Source: Pseudomonadales bacterium
GTDB taxonomy: Bacteria; Pseudomonadota; Gammaproteobacteria; Pseudomonadales; UBA7434
Direction: 5' to 3'
NCBI GenBank assembly: GCA_028223755.1
Contig: JAOIUY010000004.1
Coordinates: 90,740-154,739, forward strand
DNA length: 64,000 bases
This document shows positions 52,863 to 61,592 of the stretch, in pieces. The notes under the pieces are model-generated. The model did not search any database. It was given only the letters and a program-made list of their open reading frames with translations, and was not told where the DNA came from. Position 1 is the first letter of the stretch. The number at the start of each line of letters is the position of its first letter. The position numbers and the translations under genes were made by a program.

Positions 52863-53606
52863 ATGACCACGCGCGATCCACGTAGACAGGGCGACGAGTT
52901 AAGTAACATACCCACGATGAAGCCTGCGCATGATGAGGTCGTTAATCGACGCAGACAAAGTCGCTCATCAACTAATGCGGTTGCACCCTCACGTCTATCT
53001 AACCGTTTGAGTCTATTAACACTGATTATTGCGCTTGTTACATCGGCAGCGGCTTACTACCTATTTGACCAAAACCGTGCGGCGGCTAATCTTGCACTGG
53101 AAACTGAGCTTCGTATTGCTGCGCTAGAGGCGCAGCTAGCGAATACGGGTGATGAAATGTCACAATCAGATGCAGCCGTTAGAATTCGCCTAAAAGAGCT
53201 TGATACAGAAGTTAGAAAGCTTTGGGATAACGTCTGGAAAAAAAGCAAGAAGTTGCTAGATGAGCACACTCTAAATATTAAAAACTTAACCACTCGGACT
53301 TCTGGGTTGCAAAAAAGTCAGGGCAAAGCTAACAAGCAATTAAATGAATTAAATGCTGAGTTAATGCGTTATGCCGCCGCTCTAGACGAAATTAATGAAG
53401 CGGTTGATGAATCTCAAAGCAATGCTAGAAAATCGGCTAGCCTTCAAGATAAACTACCTAAATTAAGCCAAAAAATAGATGAGCATGATCAACGAATCAA
53501 AGCCAATGAAGAGTGGGTTGAATCAATAAATACTTTTAGACGCCAAGTGAATAAACAATTAAATTCACAGACTCAGCCGGTGAATACTCAACCGAGCTTA
53601 CAATAG
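52863..53606 (+). CDS. Membrane-anchored coiled-coil protein of unknown function
   Basis: The 247-residue protein has a polar Arg/Ser-rich N-terminus (about 1-48), one membrane segment near 49-66, and a long predicted coiled coil (about 70-235) rich in Leu, Lys, Glu and Ala. The last 12 residues are Gln/Pro/Thr-rich. I do not recognise the family. It probably sits in the inner membrane with the coiled coil in the periplasm. It ends 77 bases before fumA, with a tandem repeat between them. Confidence 0.75.
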   Translation: MTTRDPRRQGDELSNIPTMKPAHDEVVNRRRQSRSSTNAVAPSRLSNRLSLLTLIIALVTSAAAYYLFDQNRAAANLALETELRIAALEAQLANTGDEMSQSDAAVRIRLKELDTEVRKLWDNVWKKSKKLLDEHTLNIKNLTTRTSGLQKSQGKANKQLNELNAELMRYAAALDEINEAVDESQSNARKSASLQDKLPKLSQKIDEHDQRIKANEEWVESINTFRRQVNKQLNSQTQPVNTQPSLQ

Positions 53607-53638
53607 GTTTTAGTACGAATACGTTTTAGTACGAATAC
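53607..53638. repeat. Perfect 16-base tandem duplication before fumA
   Basis: The unit GTTTTAGTACGAATAC occurs twice, end to end, immediately after the stop of the coiled-coil gene and 46 bases before the fumA start. No mismatch is present between the copies. Confidence 0.95.
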
Positions 53639-53683
53639 TTTATCGATACATCTCTGTAGTCGTTTACACAGGAGTATGATTTC

Positions 53684-55204
53684 ATGTCCGTGGTACAGCA
53701 AGAAGATTTAATTACCAGTGTGGCCGATGCGCTGCAATATATTTCCTACTATCATCCCTTGGATTTTATTCAGGCTGTCAACGCTGCCTATGAGCGTGAA
53801 GAGTCAAAGGCCGCTAAAGATGCCATGGCGCAAATTTTAATTAATTCGCGAATGTGCGCCACTGGTCATCGTCCTATTTGTCAGGATACCGGCATCGTCA
53901 CGGTTTTTGTCAGTGTCGGTATGGATGTTCAATGGGGTAATGCAACCATGAGTGTCACCGACATGGTCAACGAAGGTGTACGAAGAGCGTATCTGTTACC
54001 CGACAATATTCTTCGTGCGTCGATTTTGGCGGATCCCGATGGTAAGCGAACGAATACAAAAGACAATACGCCAGCGGTTATTCATTACGACCTGGTGCAA
54101 GGTGATAAGGTTGATGTGCAAGTGGCAGCTAAAGGCGGTGGCTCAGAAGCTAAGTCTAAATTTGCCATGCTTAATCCATCTGACTCTGTAGTTGATTGGG
54201 TATTAGAGCAATTACCAAAAATGGGTGCAGGTTGGTGTCCGCCAGGTATGCTTGGTATCGGTATTGGTGGTACTGCCGAAAAAGCCATGATTATGGCTAA
54301 AGAATCGCTAATGGGTTCTATTGATATTCATGAGCTGCAAGCGCGTGGTGCGTCTAACCGCGCAGAAGAACTGCGCTTAGAGTTGTTTGATAAGGTTAAT
54401 CAACTAGGCATAGGCGCGCAGGGCTTAGGCGGCTTAACTACCGTGTTAGATGTCAAAGTGTTGGATTGCCCTACACACGCGGCTAATAAGCCCGTAGCTA
54501 TGATTCCTAATTGTGCGGCAACTAGACACGCGCACTTTACTCTCGATGGTTCTGGTGCTGTAGCATTAACGCCGCCGTCTATTGACCAGTGGCCAGATAT
54601 TAGCTGGGAAGTTGGCGACAGTGTTATGCGTGTTGACTTAAATACGGTAACCGCTGAAGACGTTCAAAGTTGGCAGCCGGGTGAAACATTATTGTTAAGT
54701 GGCAAGATGTTAACGGGTAGGGATGCGGCGCATAAAAAATTGGTCGATATGTTAAATCGCGGCGAAAGTTTACCGGTTGATTTAAAAGGTCGGTTTATCT
54801 ATTACGTCGGCCCCGTTGATCCTATTGGTGATGAGGTTGTGGGTCCCGCAGGGCCTACTACAGCGACACGAATGGATAAGTTTACGCGTCAGGTGTTAGA
54901 TCAAACCGGCTTGCTGGGGATGATAGGTAAAGCCGAGCGCGGGCCAACAGCGATTGAGGCAATTAAAGATCATAAATCGGTTTATTTGATGGCCGTAGGT
55001 GGCGCAGCTTATTTAGTTGCACAGGCTATTAAAGGCGCGAAGGTTGTTGGTTTTGCAGAGTTAGGCATGGAGGCGATTTATGAATTTGACCTTCAAGATA
55101 TGCCTGTGACAGTTGCTGTCGATAGTCAGGGTGAATCTGTTCATGTAACGGGCCCCGCACTTTGGAAGCAAAAAATTGCCGAGCAGATAGTTAAGGTTAA
55201 GTAG
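53684..55204 (+). CDS. fumA: Class I (iron-sulfur) fumarate hydratase
   Basis: The enzyme interconverts fumarate and malate. The 506-residue sequence is of the FumA/FumB type with a [4Fe-4S] cluster. Candidate cluster Cys lie in RPICQDTG and IPNCAATRH, and the third in GAGWCPPGM. The C-terminal beta domain contains YYVGPVDPIGDEVVGPAGPTTATRMD. GGAG precedes the ATG. It is oxygen-sensitive in E. coli. Followed by a clear terminator. Confidence 0.95.
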   Translation: MSVVQQEDLITSVADALQYISYYHPLDFIQAVNAAYEREESKAAKDAMAQILINSRMCATGHRPICQDTGIVTVFVSVGMDVQWGNATMSVTDMVNEGVRRAYLLPDNILRASILADPDGKRTNTKDNTPAVIHYDLVQGDKVDVQVAAKGGGSEAKSKFAMLNPSDSVVDWVLEQLPKMGAGWCPPGMLGIGIGGTAEKAMIMAKESLMGSIDIHELQARGASNRAEELRLELFDKVNQLGIGAQGLGGLTTVLDVKVLDCPTHAANKPVAMIPNCAATRHAHFTLDGSGAVALTPPSIDQWPDISWEVGDSVMRVDLNTVTAEDVQSWQPGETLLLSGKMLTGRDAAHKKLVDMLNRGESLPVDLKGRFIYYVGPVDPIGDEVVGPAGPTTATRMDKFTRQVLDQTGLLGMIGKAERGPTAIEAIKDHKSVYLMAVGGAAYLVAQAIKGAKVVGFAELGMEAIYEFDLQDMPVTVAVDSQGESVHVTGPALWKQKIAEQIVKVK

Positions 55205-55244
55205 CGGTTCTTTAATTGTAAGTTTAACTTTTACTTGTTGGTTT

Positions 55245-55271
55245 AAAAAGCATGCTTCGGTGTGCTTTTTT
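55245..55271 (+). terminator. Terminator after fumA with UUCG loop
   Basis: AAAAAGCATGC and GTGTGCTTTTT arms enclose a TTCG tetraloop, with a T-run following. The stem includes G-T pairs. Confidence 0.85.
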
Positions 55272-55428
55272 TTCGTCTACGATTTATTGATAAGCCCAAA
55301 TATGGTTATAAAACACGCAATTTATGCATAACTGCAATTACTCAGATAAGCTGTAAATCCTTGCTATACTTAAGTTTATTACTTTTAGCGTAACTTATTT
55401 TTTTTCGTTAGCAATGGTTTAACTTTTA

Positions 55429-55977
55429 ATGAATAGCACTCAACTTCCTAAATACATTAATCCTGACTCGTTATCTGATCAAGTACTTGAATTGGCTGAT
55501 CGAGCTGACTATATCGACGCGATGTCACGTGTGGCTAACAGCGTTAATGTGGTGACCACTAATGGCGCAGGAGGACAGCTTGGGGTAACAGTAAGCGCAG
55601 CAACCTCGGTGACAGCAGAGCCACCAACACTGCTCGTCTGCATTCATGAGTTAAGTAAAGTTGTTCCAGCCATTATTGAAAACGGCGTATTTTGCCTTAA
55701 TGTTCTTGAGTCTGAGCAACAAGCTTTCTCTCAGTTGTTTGCAGGCTTAGCTGCTGAAGAACCAGCTGAACGTTTCAGTGCTGAAGATTGGACGCAATTA
55801 AAAACAGGCAGCCCAGTACTAAAAGATGGCTTGGCTATTTTTGATTGTAGAGTTGATACGATTCATAAAGAGGGTACGCACTATATTTTTATTGGACAGG
55901 TGCTTGCTGCTAAAAAAGGTGATGGCCTGCCTTTGGTTTATTCACAGCGTGCTTATGCCAAGCCTGATTGGATCTAA
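55429..55977 (+). CDS. Flavin reductase family protein
   Basis: The 182-residue protein matches the flavin reductase-like domain (PF01613): DAMSRVANSVNVVTTNGAGGQLGVTVSAATSV, PPTLLVCI, then CLNVLESEQQ. Such enzymes supply reduced FMN or FAD to a partner monooxygenase or halogenase. It is monocistronic or co-transcribed with the TSUP gene 100 bases downstream. The tryptophan-halogenase-family gene about 1.1 kb away on the opposite strand is a plausible FADH2 user, but that pairing is an inference. Confidence 0.82.
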   Translation: MNSTQLPKYINPDSLSDQVLELADRADYIDAMSRVANSVNVVTTNGAGGQLGVTVSAATSVTAEPPTLLVCIHELSKVVPAIIENGVFCLNVLESEQQAFSQLFAGLAAEEPAERFSAEDWTQLKTGSPVLKDGLAIFDCRVDTIHKEGTHYIFIGQVLAAKKGDGLPLVYSQRAYAKPDWI

Positions 55978-56077
55978 ACCTGATTAGGGTGACGTACAGG
56001 CAACTGAATTAACTCAAAACAAAGCTCGATAAACATAAGAGCACTAATAACGATGATTAAAAAAGAGATAATGAATC

Positions 56078-56992
56078 TTGAATAATGATGTTAGCTCCCA
56101 ATCAAATTCCCAAGCTATCTTACCTAGTTTTTCATGGAAAACATTTTTTAAGGTTTCGGCAGCGGTTTTTGTCATTCCTTTTTTCTGCTTAATTTTTATA
56201 ATAGAAAACCCTCTTCAGCTTATCTTAGTTTACGGCCAGTTTTTTTTCTTAGGTTTGGGCGGTGCCATTATTGCTAACTCAACAGGAGCGGGTGGAGGGA
56301 TTGTTTTTATTCCAGCCTTTACCTCCATGGGTGTTGTAGGCATTTCCGCTCTTGGTACCAGTCTCGCCATTCAATGTTTTGGTATGACGGCAGGCAGTAT
56401 GTCTTGGTTGCACGCTATGCATAGAAACAACTATGGCGGCCAAAAAACGATTCAATTGACCTATAAGCTGCTTGTATTGGCTGGTGTCACATCCACTTTA
56501 GGTATGTTGTGCGCGCAGTATTTATTTACCGTACCCAGCTGGCCGGTTGAAACTATTTTTAAGTATTTTTCTATATTATTTGGAGCTGCTTTACTCTTTG
56601 CCGTATTGAAGCGAAAAGATGTTGTGCGAAGAGATCAGTTGCGTCGTCGAGATATTCCGCTTATTGCTATCGTTTGTTTTTTAGGTGGCATTATTACTAG
56701 CTGGATTTCGATTGGGGCAGGTGAGTGGCTGGCCATTTTATTATTTTTTCTTGGCTATCCTACAATGGTTGTCGTTTGTGTTGCCGTCTGTATTTCATCG
56801 ATGGTTGTGCTTATAGGTATTCCATATCATATCTGGATAGTCGATAGTATCTCTTGGCAGATACTTCTGTTTGCTGCTCCTGCGGCAATTATAGGTGGCT
56901 CAATCGCGCGCCTACTCTCTGAGCGGTTAGGGCCTGTCAGGTTGAAGGTGTTCTTTTCTATTTGGGTGCTTGCTACCGGTTTGTTTATGTAA
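56078..56992 (+). CDS. TSUP (TauE/SafE) family membrane transporter
   Basis: The 304-residue protein has about eight membrane helices in two halves, with the family motif GAGGGIVFIPAF near residues 71-82 and the second-half repeat GAGEWLAILLFFLG. Family members export sulfite, sulfoacetate or related anions. The start is TTG at 56078 with AAGAGA about 12 bases upstream, since no ATG or GTG is nearer. The protein ends soon after the last helix. Substrate not known. Confidence 0.82.
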   Translation: MNNDVSSQSNSQAILPSFSWKTFFKVSAAVFVIPFFCLIFIIENPLQLILVYGQFFFLGLGGAIIANSTGAGGGIVFIPAFTSMGVVGISALGTSLAIQCFGMTAGSMSWLHAMHRNNYGGQKTIQLTYKLLVLAGVTSTLGMLCAQYLFTVPSWPVETIFKYFSILFGAALLFAVLKRKDVVRRDQLRRRDIPLIAIVCFLGGIITSWISIGAGEWLAILLFFLGYPTMVVVCVAVCISSMVVLIGIPYHIWIVDSISWQILLFAAPAAIIGGSIARLLSERLGPVRLKVFFSIWVLATGLFM

Positions 56993-57015
56993 AAGTATTT
57001 AAACCTGAAGTGACG

Positions 57016-57055
57016 TGCAAAAAAAACCGTTAGATATATCTAACGGTTTTTTTTG
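57016..57055. terminator. Bidirectional terminator between the TSUP and halogenase genes
   Basis: A long stem containing AACCGTTAGAT and ATCTAACGGTT with A- and T-runs on the two flanks. It separates two convergent genes and can serve both. Confidence 0.93.
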
Positions 57056-57067
57056 CTGAGATATTGA

Positions 57068-58579
57068 TTAAAAATTGGCTTTGCAATGACGTGCAATATA
57101 TTGATCATGAGTTGGCATCGCATCCGTTGCTTTTATAAACGATCCATGAATATTATCTAAAAATTTAGCGACTTGAGTTTGGTCTTTACCTTCAGTCATA
57201 GGATCATAAGAGTCAGACATGATTCCCTGACCGTGCAAAACGGCAAGCCAGCTATCGAGCCTGAATAAGTTTTCACCTTCAATGAATAAACGGCCACAAT
57301 TTTTATATAAGTCGATTCTCTGTCTAAGACTGGGTGGGATCTCCATTTTTCGACACTGCTTCCAAAAATCCTCTTCTCGTTCATTGACATGGTAGTGCAG
57401 TATTAGGAAATCTCTAATCAGCTCATAGTCTCTTGCGGCCATATTATTAAACTGGTCGATTTCAGCTTGATTAAACTCTTCACCAGGGAGTAAGTTAATT
57501 AATTGAGCAATCGACTCTTGAACCAAATGAATACTGGTAGATTCTAATGGCTCCATAAACCCCGCTGCTAAACCTATTGCAACACAGTTTTTATTCCAGA
57601 ATTTTTTTCGACGCCCGGTTGTAAACTGAAGTGGTCGAGGATCGCCAAGTGGTTTGCCTTCTACATTCGCTAGCAGAATACTTGATGCCTCATCTTGAGA
57701 CATAAATTTACTGCAGTAAACATGTCCATTACCGGTCCTGTGTTGTAATGGAATTCGCCATTGCCAACCGGCAGCATGGGCAGTAGACATTGTGTATGGG
57801 CGAGTACTGCCAACGCTCTCAGATGGGACGGCTAAGGCGCTGTCGCAAGGTAAATAATGTGACCAGTCTTCGTAACCCGTTTTTAGTGCTTCTTCAATAA
57901 GCAGACCGCGAAAGCCCGAGCAGTCAATAAATAAATCGCCTTCAATCACTTTTGATGACTCAAGTTGCAACGATTCAATATAGCCATCTGTTTCTCGTAA
58001 CTTAACATCCATGACTTTACCTTCGACACGGACAACGCCTTTTTTCTCTGAGAATTCTCGCAGAAATTTTGCATATAGACCTGCGTCCATATGATATGAA
58101 TATCCAGTAGTGGAAAGTACAGATTTAGGGTCGGTATTGCAGGGCAAAAACTTTTTCTCGCGAGCCATCACTTCACAAAGAGAGTATTCCCCCAGTTTTG
58201 TTGTATTACCATTTTGCTTGGCTCGCATCCAATATTGATGGAAAGGAACACCATCAATTCTGCGGCCGTATTGACCAAAAGGGTGGAAATAGTATTCGCC
58301 TTTAGATTTCCAATTATGAAACTCAATGCCGAGTTTAAATGTTGCGCCGGTTTTTTTCATGAATTCAGATTCATTAATGCCTATTTCATTGTTGAAGGCT
58401 CGTAGAGGAGGGATGGTGGCTTCACCAACGCCTACAGTACCAATTTGATCAGATTCTATTAGCGTTATGTCATAAGCATCCTTACCTTTAGGCAGTAAGG
58501 AAATGAGTCCAGCAGCGGTCATCCATCCAGATGTTCCTCCACCAACAATAACGATACGTTTTATTTTTTTATTGTTCAT
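57068..58579 (-). CDS. Flavin-dependent tryptophan-halogenase family protein
   Basis: The 503-residue protein has the FAD-binding GGGTSGWM near residues 13-20, GVGEATIPPL at 50-59, Lys82 in ATFKLGIEF (equivalent of the catalytic Lys79 of PrnA), the halogenase motif WQWRIP at 272-277, and Glu343 in FMEPLEST (equivalent of Glu346). All hallmark residues of FADH2-dependent halogenases are intact. AGGA lies 9 bases before the ATG. Many marine homologs lie near TonB-dependent receptors and may act on other substrates, so substrate is open. A 9-base-arm palindrome lies 44-70 bases upstream of the start. Confidence 0.9.
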   Translation of the reverse strand: MNNKKIKRIVIVGGGTSGWMTAAGLISLLPKGKDAYDITLIESDQIGTVGVGEATIPPLRAFNNEIGINESEFMKKTGATFKLGIEFHNWKSKGEYYFHPFGQYGRRIDGVPFHQYWMRAKQNGNTTKLGEYSLCEVMAREKKFLPCNTDPKSVLSTTGYSYHMDAGLYAKFLREFSEKKGVVRVEGKVMDVKLRETDGYIESLQLESSKVIEGDLFIDCSGFRGLLIEEALKTGYEDWSHYLPCDSALAVPSESVGSTRPYTMSTAHAAGWQWRIPLQHRTGNGHVYCSKFMSQDEASSILLANVEGKPLGDPRPLQFTTGRRKKFWNKNCVAIGLAAGFMEPLESTSIHLVQESIAQLINLLPGEEFNQAEIDQFNNMAARDYELIRDFLILHYHVNEREEDFWKQCRKMEIPPSLRQRIDLYKNCGRLFIEGENLFRLDSWLAVLHGQGIMSDSYDPMTEGKDQTQVAKFLDNIHGSFIKATDAMPTHDQYIARHCKANF

Positions 58580-58622
58580 AACCGTGTTCCTATTCGAGGA
58601 CAGCCTTCTAAATTTATTTTTT

Positions 58623-58649
58623 TACTTACGGAATCAAAAGCCGTAAGTA
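58623..58649. promoter_or_regulatory. Inverted repeat upstream of the halogenase gene, possible operator
   Basis: TACTTACGG and CCGTAAGTA are perfect 9-base arms around a 9-base centre. In the halogenase direction no T-run follows, so it is not a terminator for that gene. It sits 44 to 70 bases before the start codon, a location suited to a repressor or a leader hairpin. Confidence 0.6.
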
Positions 58650-58930
58650 TTTATTTATTTCTGTTTTATACGTGTACCTTTGATGGTCGGATCCTGTTCA
58701 TATTGAATTTAATAAAAACCATCAGAGTCTTCATTAAGCGTTTACAGAAAGGGTAGTCTCAATACTTTAATACACAATTTTTAGTATAGCAGTTAAAACC
58801 CGAGACGAAGCCCGTAAGGCACTAACTATTTATCGATGGCATGTTGATGCAATACATTCAAAGTAAAGAGTAGTAATACTGGTGGACAAATAGAGCAGAG
58901 AGAGAAAACTTACTGTTATTTATTTAAGTA

Positions 58931-58963
58931 AAAAAAAGGCCGCTCAATGAGCGGCCTTTTTTA
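58931..58963. terminator. Bidirectional terminator after the VPLPA-type protein gene
   Basis: Arms AAAAAAGGCCGCTCA and TGAGCGGCCTTTTTT with a short loop. It lies 16 bases after the stop of the minus-strand gene and has T-runs both ways. Confidence 0.93.
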
Positions 58964-58978
58964 GTCGATAATAATTAA

Positions 58979-59620
58979 TTATTTACGACGTACAGCTACT
59001 AAGCCAGCTAAAGCTGAACCAAATAACCATGCAGCAGCAGGAACAGGAACAGCTGAAGCGTTAAGGTTATCAATCATAAGGTTATCAAAACCAGTTTCAG
59101 CACCAGTGTTAGTACCAACTAGAACCACTTTAAATCCATCAGCACCAGCAGCTAATGTGTAAGAGTGGCTGTAGTTTGACCAGTCAGCAGTACCATCGAT
59201 GTCAACTTGAACATCAGAACCGGCTATGAATGAGCCAGCTGCCCAAGACTCAACTTTGATTCCAGTTTCACCAGCAGTACCGTTACCAACTTTCATGTCG
59301 AAAGTGAAGTTCATAGTGTCGCCAGCAGCATAACCGTAGTCAGCAGTGCTGTAAGGAGCTTCGCCGCTATCGCTAACAATTGTTTGAACGAAACCAGCAC
59401 CCCAACCACCATTAGCAGCAGAAGCAATACCGTAACCGCCACCACCAACACCACCAGTAGATGATACAGTTGCAGTAGAACCAGCACCGCCATCAGCGAA
59501 AGTACCCCAGCCGTCAAGGCCGTTTTCAAATCCACCGTTGTTCATAAGTTCGAATGCAGCGAAAGAGCTAGCTGACATTGAAAGAGCTAAAGTTGCAGTA
59601 GCTAAGTTTTTAATTTTCAT
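58979..59620 (-). CDS. Secreted protein with VPLPA/PEP-CTERM-like sorting tail
   Basis: The 213-residue protein has a signal peptide (about 1-21), a Gly/Ala/Ser/Thr-rich beta-type domain, and a C-terminal tripartite signal: VPVPAAAWLFGSALAG, then a hydrophobic helix ending in VRRK. This matches VPLPA-type sorting signals that exosortases process. A domain opening ELMNNGGFENGLDGW resembles carbohydrate-binding-type folds. GGAG lies 7 bases before the ATG. No exosortase gene lies in the window. Confidence 0.85.
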   Translation of the reverse strand: MKIKNLATATLALSMSASSFAAFELMNNGGFENGLDGWGTFADGGAGSTATVSSTGGVGGGGYGIASAANGGWGAGFVQTIVSDSGEAPYSTADYGYAAGDTMNFTFDMKVGNGTAGETGIKVESWAAGSFIAGSDVQVDIDGTADWSNYSHSYTLAAGADGFKVVLVGTNTGAETGFDNLMIDNLNASAVPVPAAAWLFGSALAGLVAVRRK

Positions 59621-59830
59621 AAATTACTCCAGAGTTATTATTATTTACAGGGTGTTAAAAATGTAACAGACCATAATTTATACTACATATTGCCTGTTTA
59701 AAAATTAAGCATAGTTAATATACGCTTACTTTTTTATCCAATTAGCAAACCATGGAGAGGTCAGCCGATGGAATTTGTTACCCGCGTTAATCCTTTATCG
59801 CGGTTTACTATCTAGAACTAAGCAATTGTT

Positions 59831-59858
59831 GTTAAGACCTTGATCACAAGGCCTTAAC
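59831..59858. repeat. Hairpin downstream of the second secreted protein gene
   Basis: GTTAAG-A-CCTTG and CAAGG-C-CTTAAC pair around ATCA with one internal mismatch. It lies 7 bases beyond the stop of the minus-strand gene at 59866. No T-tract follows on that strand, so it may protect the mRNA end or be a weak terminator. Confidence 0.5.
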
Positions 59859-59865
59859 GAAAAGC

Positions 59866-60759
59866 TTATGACAATCTCTTACGAATTGAGCTCATTCCAG
59901 CCCAGCCTAAAAGAGCACCGAAACCAAGTAGTGCAACTAGTGGAATAGGAGCGGCATAAGTAGGAACTTCAGGATCACTCGTTTGCTCGAGGTTTAAAAC
60001 AAGGTTGTCGTAGTAAACGCCAGTTGAGTCATCACCTGTTGCAAAAGATTCAAAACCTAATTGTAAGATTTGGCCAACAAGAGCAGCATCAGTCAGCTCA
60101 AGGGTCATAGTAAAGCTAGACCAAGTGCTTTGTGAAATTGTAGTTGTATCTTCAACGATAAGGTTAGTCGTGTCGTAGTTAGAGCTAGGGTCAAGCGTCT
60201 TAATAAAAGCTTGGGCAGTACAAGTGTTTGCACAATTATTACCTACTGCAAGGCTGCTATCACCACCAAAGCCATCATCTTCTAGATCAGGGCGTTTAGC
60301 GTCAAAGCTAAAAGTCAAAGTCTTACCGATATCGTCTGAAGCGATAGTGTATTGCTGAGCAAAAATAGCATCAACAATCTCGCCACCTTCATGGGCAGTT
60401 CGGTTGTTGTAATCACTATAAATATTTAAGTAGTTCGAGCCTACGTTATCTTTAGTTGCGTTACCCGTTGCAACAGCAGAGAAAGAACCGCCGCCACTGT
60501 TAGGAGCAGGGTACCAAGAGCCATAAAAGTATAAGTAGTTACCTGGGAACGGTGTAGAAGCAGTATCAGTGCCATCAAAAACGTTACCCGTTACTTCCCA
60601 ACCATCATTGTCTAAATCTGAGTTGTCATTAACGAAGTCAGCAACTGTTAGGCCTTCAAAGTCTTGTGAGTAGTTTTGAATTACTGCAGATGCTGAGCCG
60701 CTTACTAGTAAGAAAGCTGCGCTAGTAACGATTGCGAATTGTTTAGTAGATTTGAACAT
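59866..60759 (-). CDS. Secreted protein with PEP-CTERM-like C-terminus
   Basis: The 297-residue protein has a signal peptide (about 1-25) and a beta-rich acidic domain with the pattern of a lectin-like or carbohydrate-binding fold, opening NYSQDFEGLTVADF. The C-terminus carries APIPLVALLGFGALLGWAG, a hydrophobic segment, and the basic ending SIRKRLS, which is the tripartite layout of a sorting signal but not the VPLPA form. GGAG lies 8 bases before the ATG. It is upstream of the other secreted protein gene on the same strand. Confidence 0.72.
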   Translation of the reverse strand: MFKSTKQFAIVTSAAFLLVSGSASAVIQNYSQDFEGLTVADFVNDNSDLDNDGWEVTGNVFDGTDTASTPFPGNYLYFYGSWYPAPNSGGGSFSAVATGNATKDNVGSNYLNIYSDYNNRTAHEGGEIVDAIFAQQYTIASDDIGKTLTFSFDAKRPDLEDDGFGGDSSLAVGNNCANTCTAQAFIKTLDPSSNYDTTNLIVEDTTTISQSTWSSFTMTLELTDAALVGQILQLGFESFATGDDSTGVYYDNLVLNLEQTSDPEVPTYAAPIPLVALLGFGALLGWAGMSSIRKRLS

Positions 60760-61592
60760 GCATAGTCTCCGTAAATTTTATTAATTGCTTATCGTGCTTA
60801 ATGTTTATATTCATTTGATTCGTCTGGATGACATATCAAAAATATTATTTTTATTAATTGCGCATTAATTAAGCTTTATTTAACGTTGAGCTGATCATAC
60901 CTTGAACAAAACTATTGTCTATGTGTTTGCGTTCAACGGGATGGTTTTAGGGTTAGAACAGAATAAAGAAAATAAACCCTTTAAAATCAGCAAGTTAAAT
61001 TAAATAATTTGACGCATTTTCCTATAATTTGTTTTCTTAAGCTGAATCTTAATTATTATTTATTATCAGCTGTAAGTGCCGGTATTAACATCATATTTGT
61101 ATTATGTGCGATGTGAATAGCGGTCAATCTGTATTCAATTATAGGCTGGGTTTAATAATTAAGCTATCATTCTGTCTTGCCATCCGTCCCGATTATCGCA
61201 ATAAACGCTGTTTTTAGTCGTTTTTCTTGGCTTTGGTGCCAATAACAGCGATATCAGTCAAAGGCTAACGACGTTTTTATGGTTTGAGCTTTTAATTTAT
61301 ATCTTTATTTAGGACTATAAAAAGAGCTAATTAACTCAATCAAGGCTTTTTGGCTGTAAAGGGTATCTTTTAATCGCGCCCAATTAATGGAGCAGCTTAT
61401 ATCAATCGTTATCGTAAAGTATGAATTCTAATAATTTATAACGCAGTGGATCGCAAAATCTTGAAACCAACAATTGAGTTTTCCCGCTCAATGGTCCAGC
61501 TGTAGAGTTAAGCTGGAATTGGGCTATCGATTCCCATCATATTTACCTTCTTGTCTGGCATCCCTTATTTAAAAGGTGTGATAATAGATGGC
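60760..61592. other. Long intergenic region before the LytS-like kinase gene
   Basis: This 833-base AT-rich stretch is the longest gap in the window. I see no coding frame that looks real, no tRNA and no repeat family. Near its end are two consecutive stem-loops at 61472-61516. It must hold divergent promoters for the secreted protein gene and the kinase gene, but I could not place them with confidence. A small RNA is possible but unsupported. Confidence 0.45.
61472..61516 (+). promoter_or_regulatory. Tandem stem-loops in the kinase leader
   Basis: ATTGAG pairs with CTCAAT across an 8-base loop (61473-61492), and CCAGCT pairs with AGCTGG across a 9-base loop (61496-61516). Both are perfect but short, and no T-run follows. 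Possible leader structures or a binding site. Confidence 0.4.

Larger units (their letters stand above)
58580..58978. other. Intergenic region upstream of the halogenase gene
   Basis: This 399-base stretch contains a 9-base-arm palindrome at 58623-58649 and, at its far end, the terminator of the secreted protein gene at 58931-58963. The middle (58740-58920) resembled a riboswitch at first glance, but I could not fit it to one. No gene is seen. Confidence 0.55.

Noticed and set aside
58770..58870. Possible cyclic-di-GMP riboswitch upstream of the halogenase gene
   Set aside because: Some GC-rich segments resemble the class, but I could not align the conserved core or the expected pairing, and it lies on the wrong side for the plus-strand direction.
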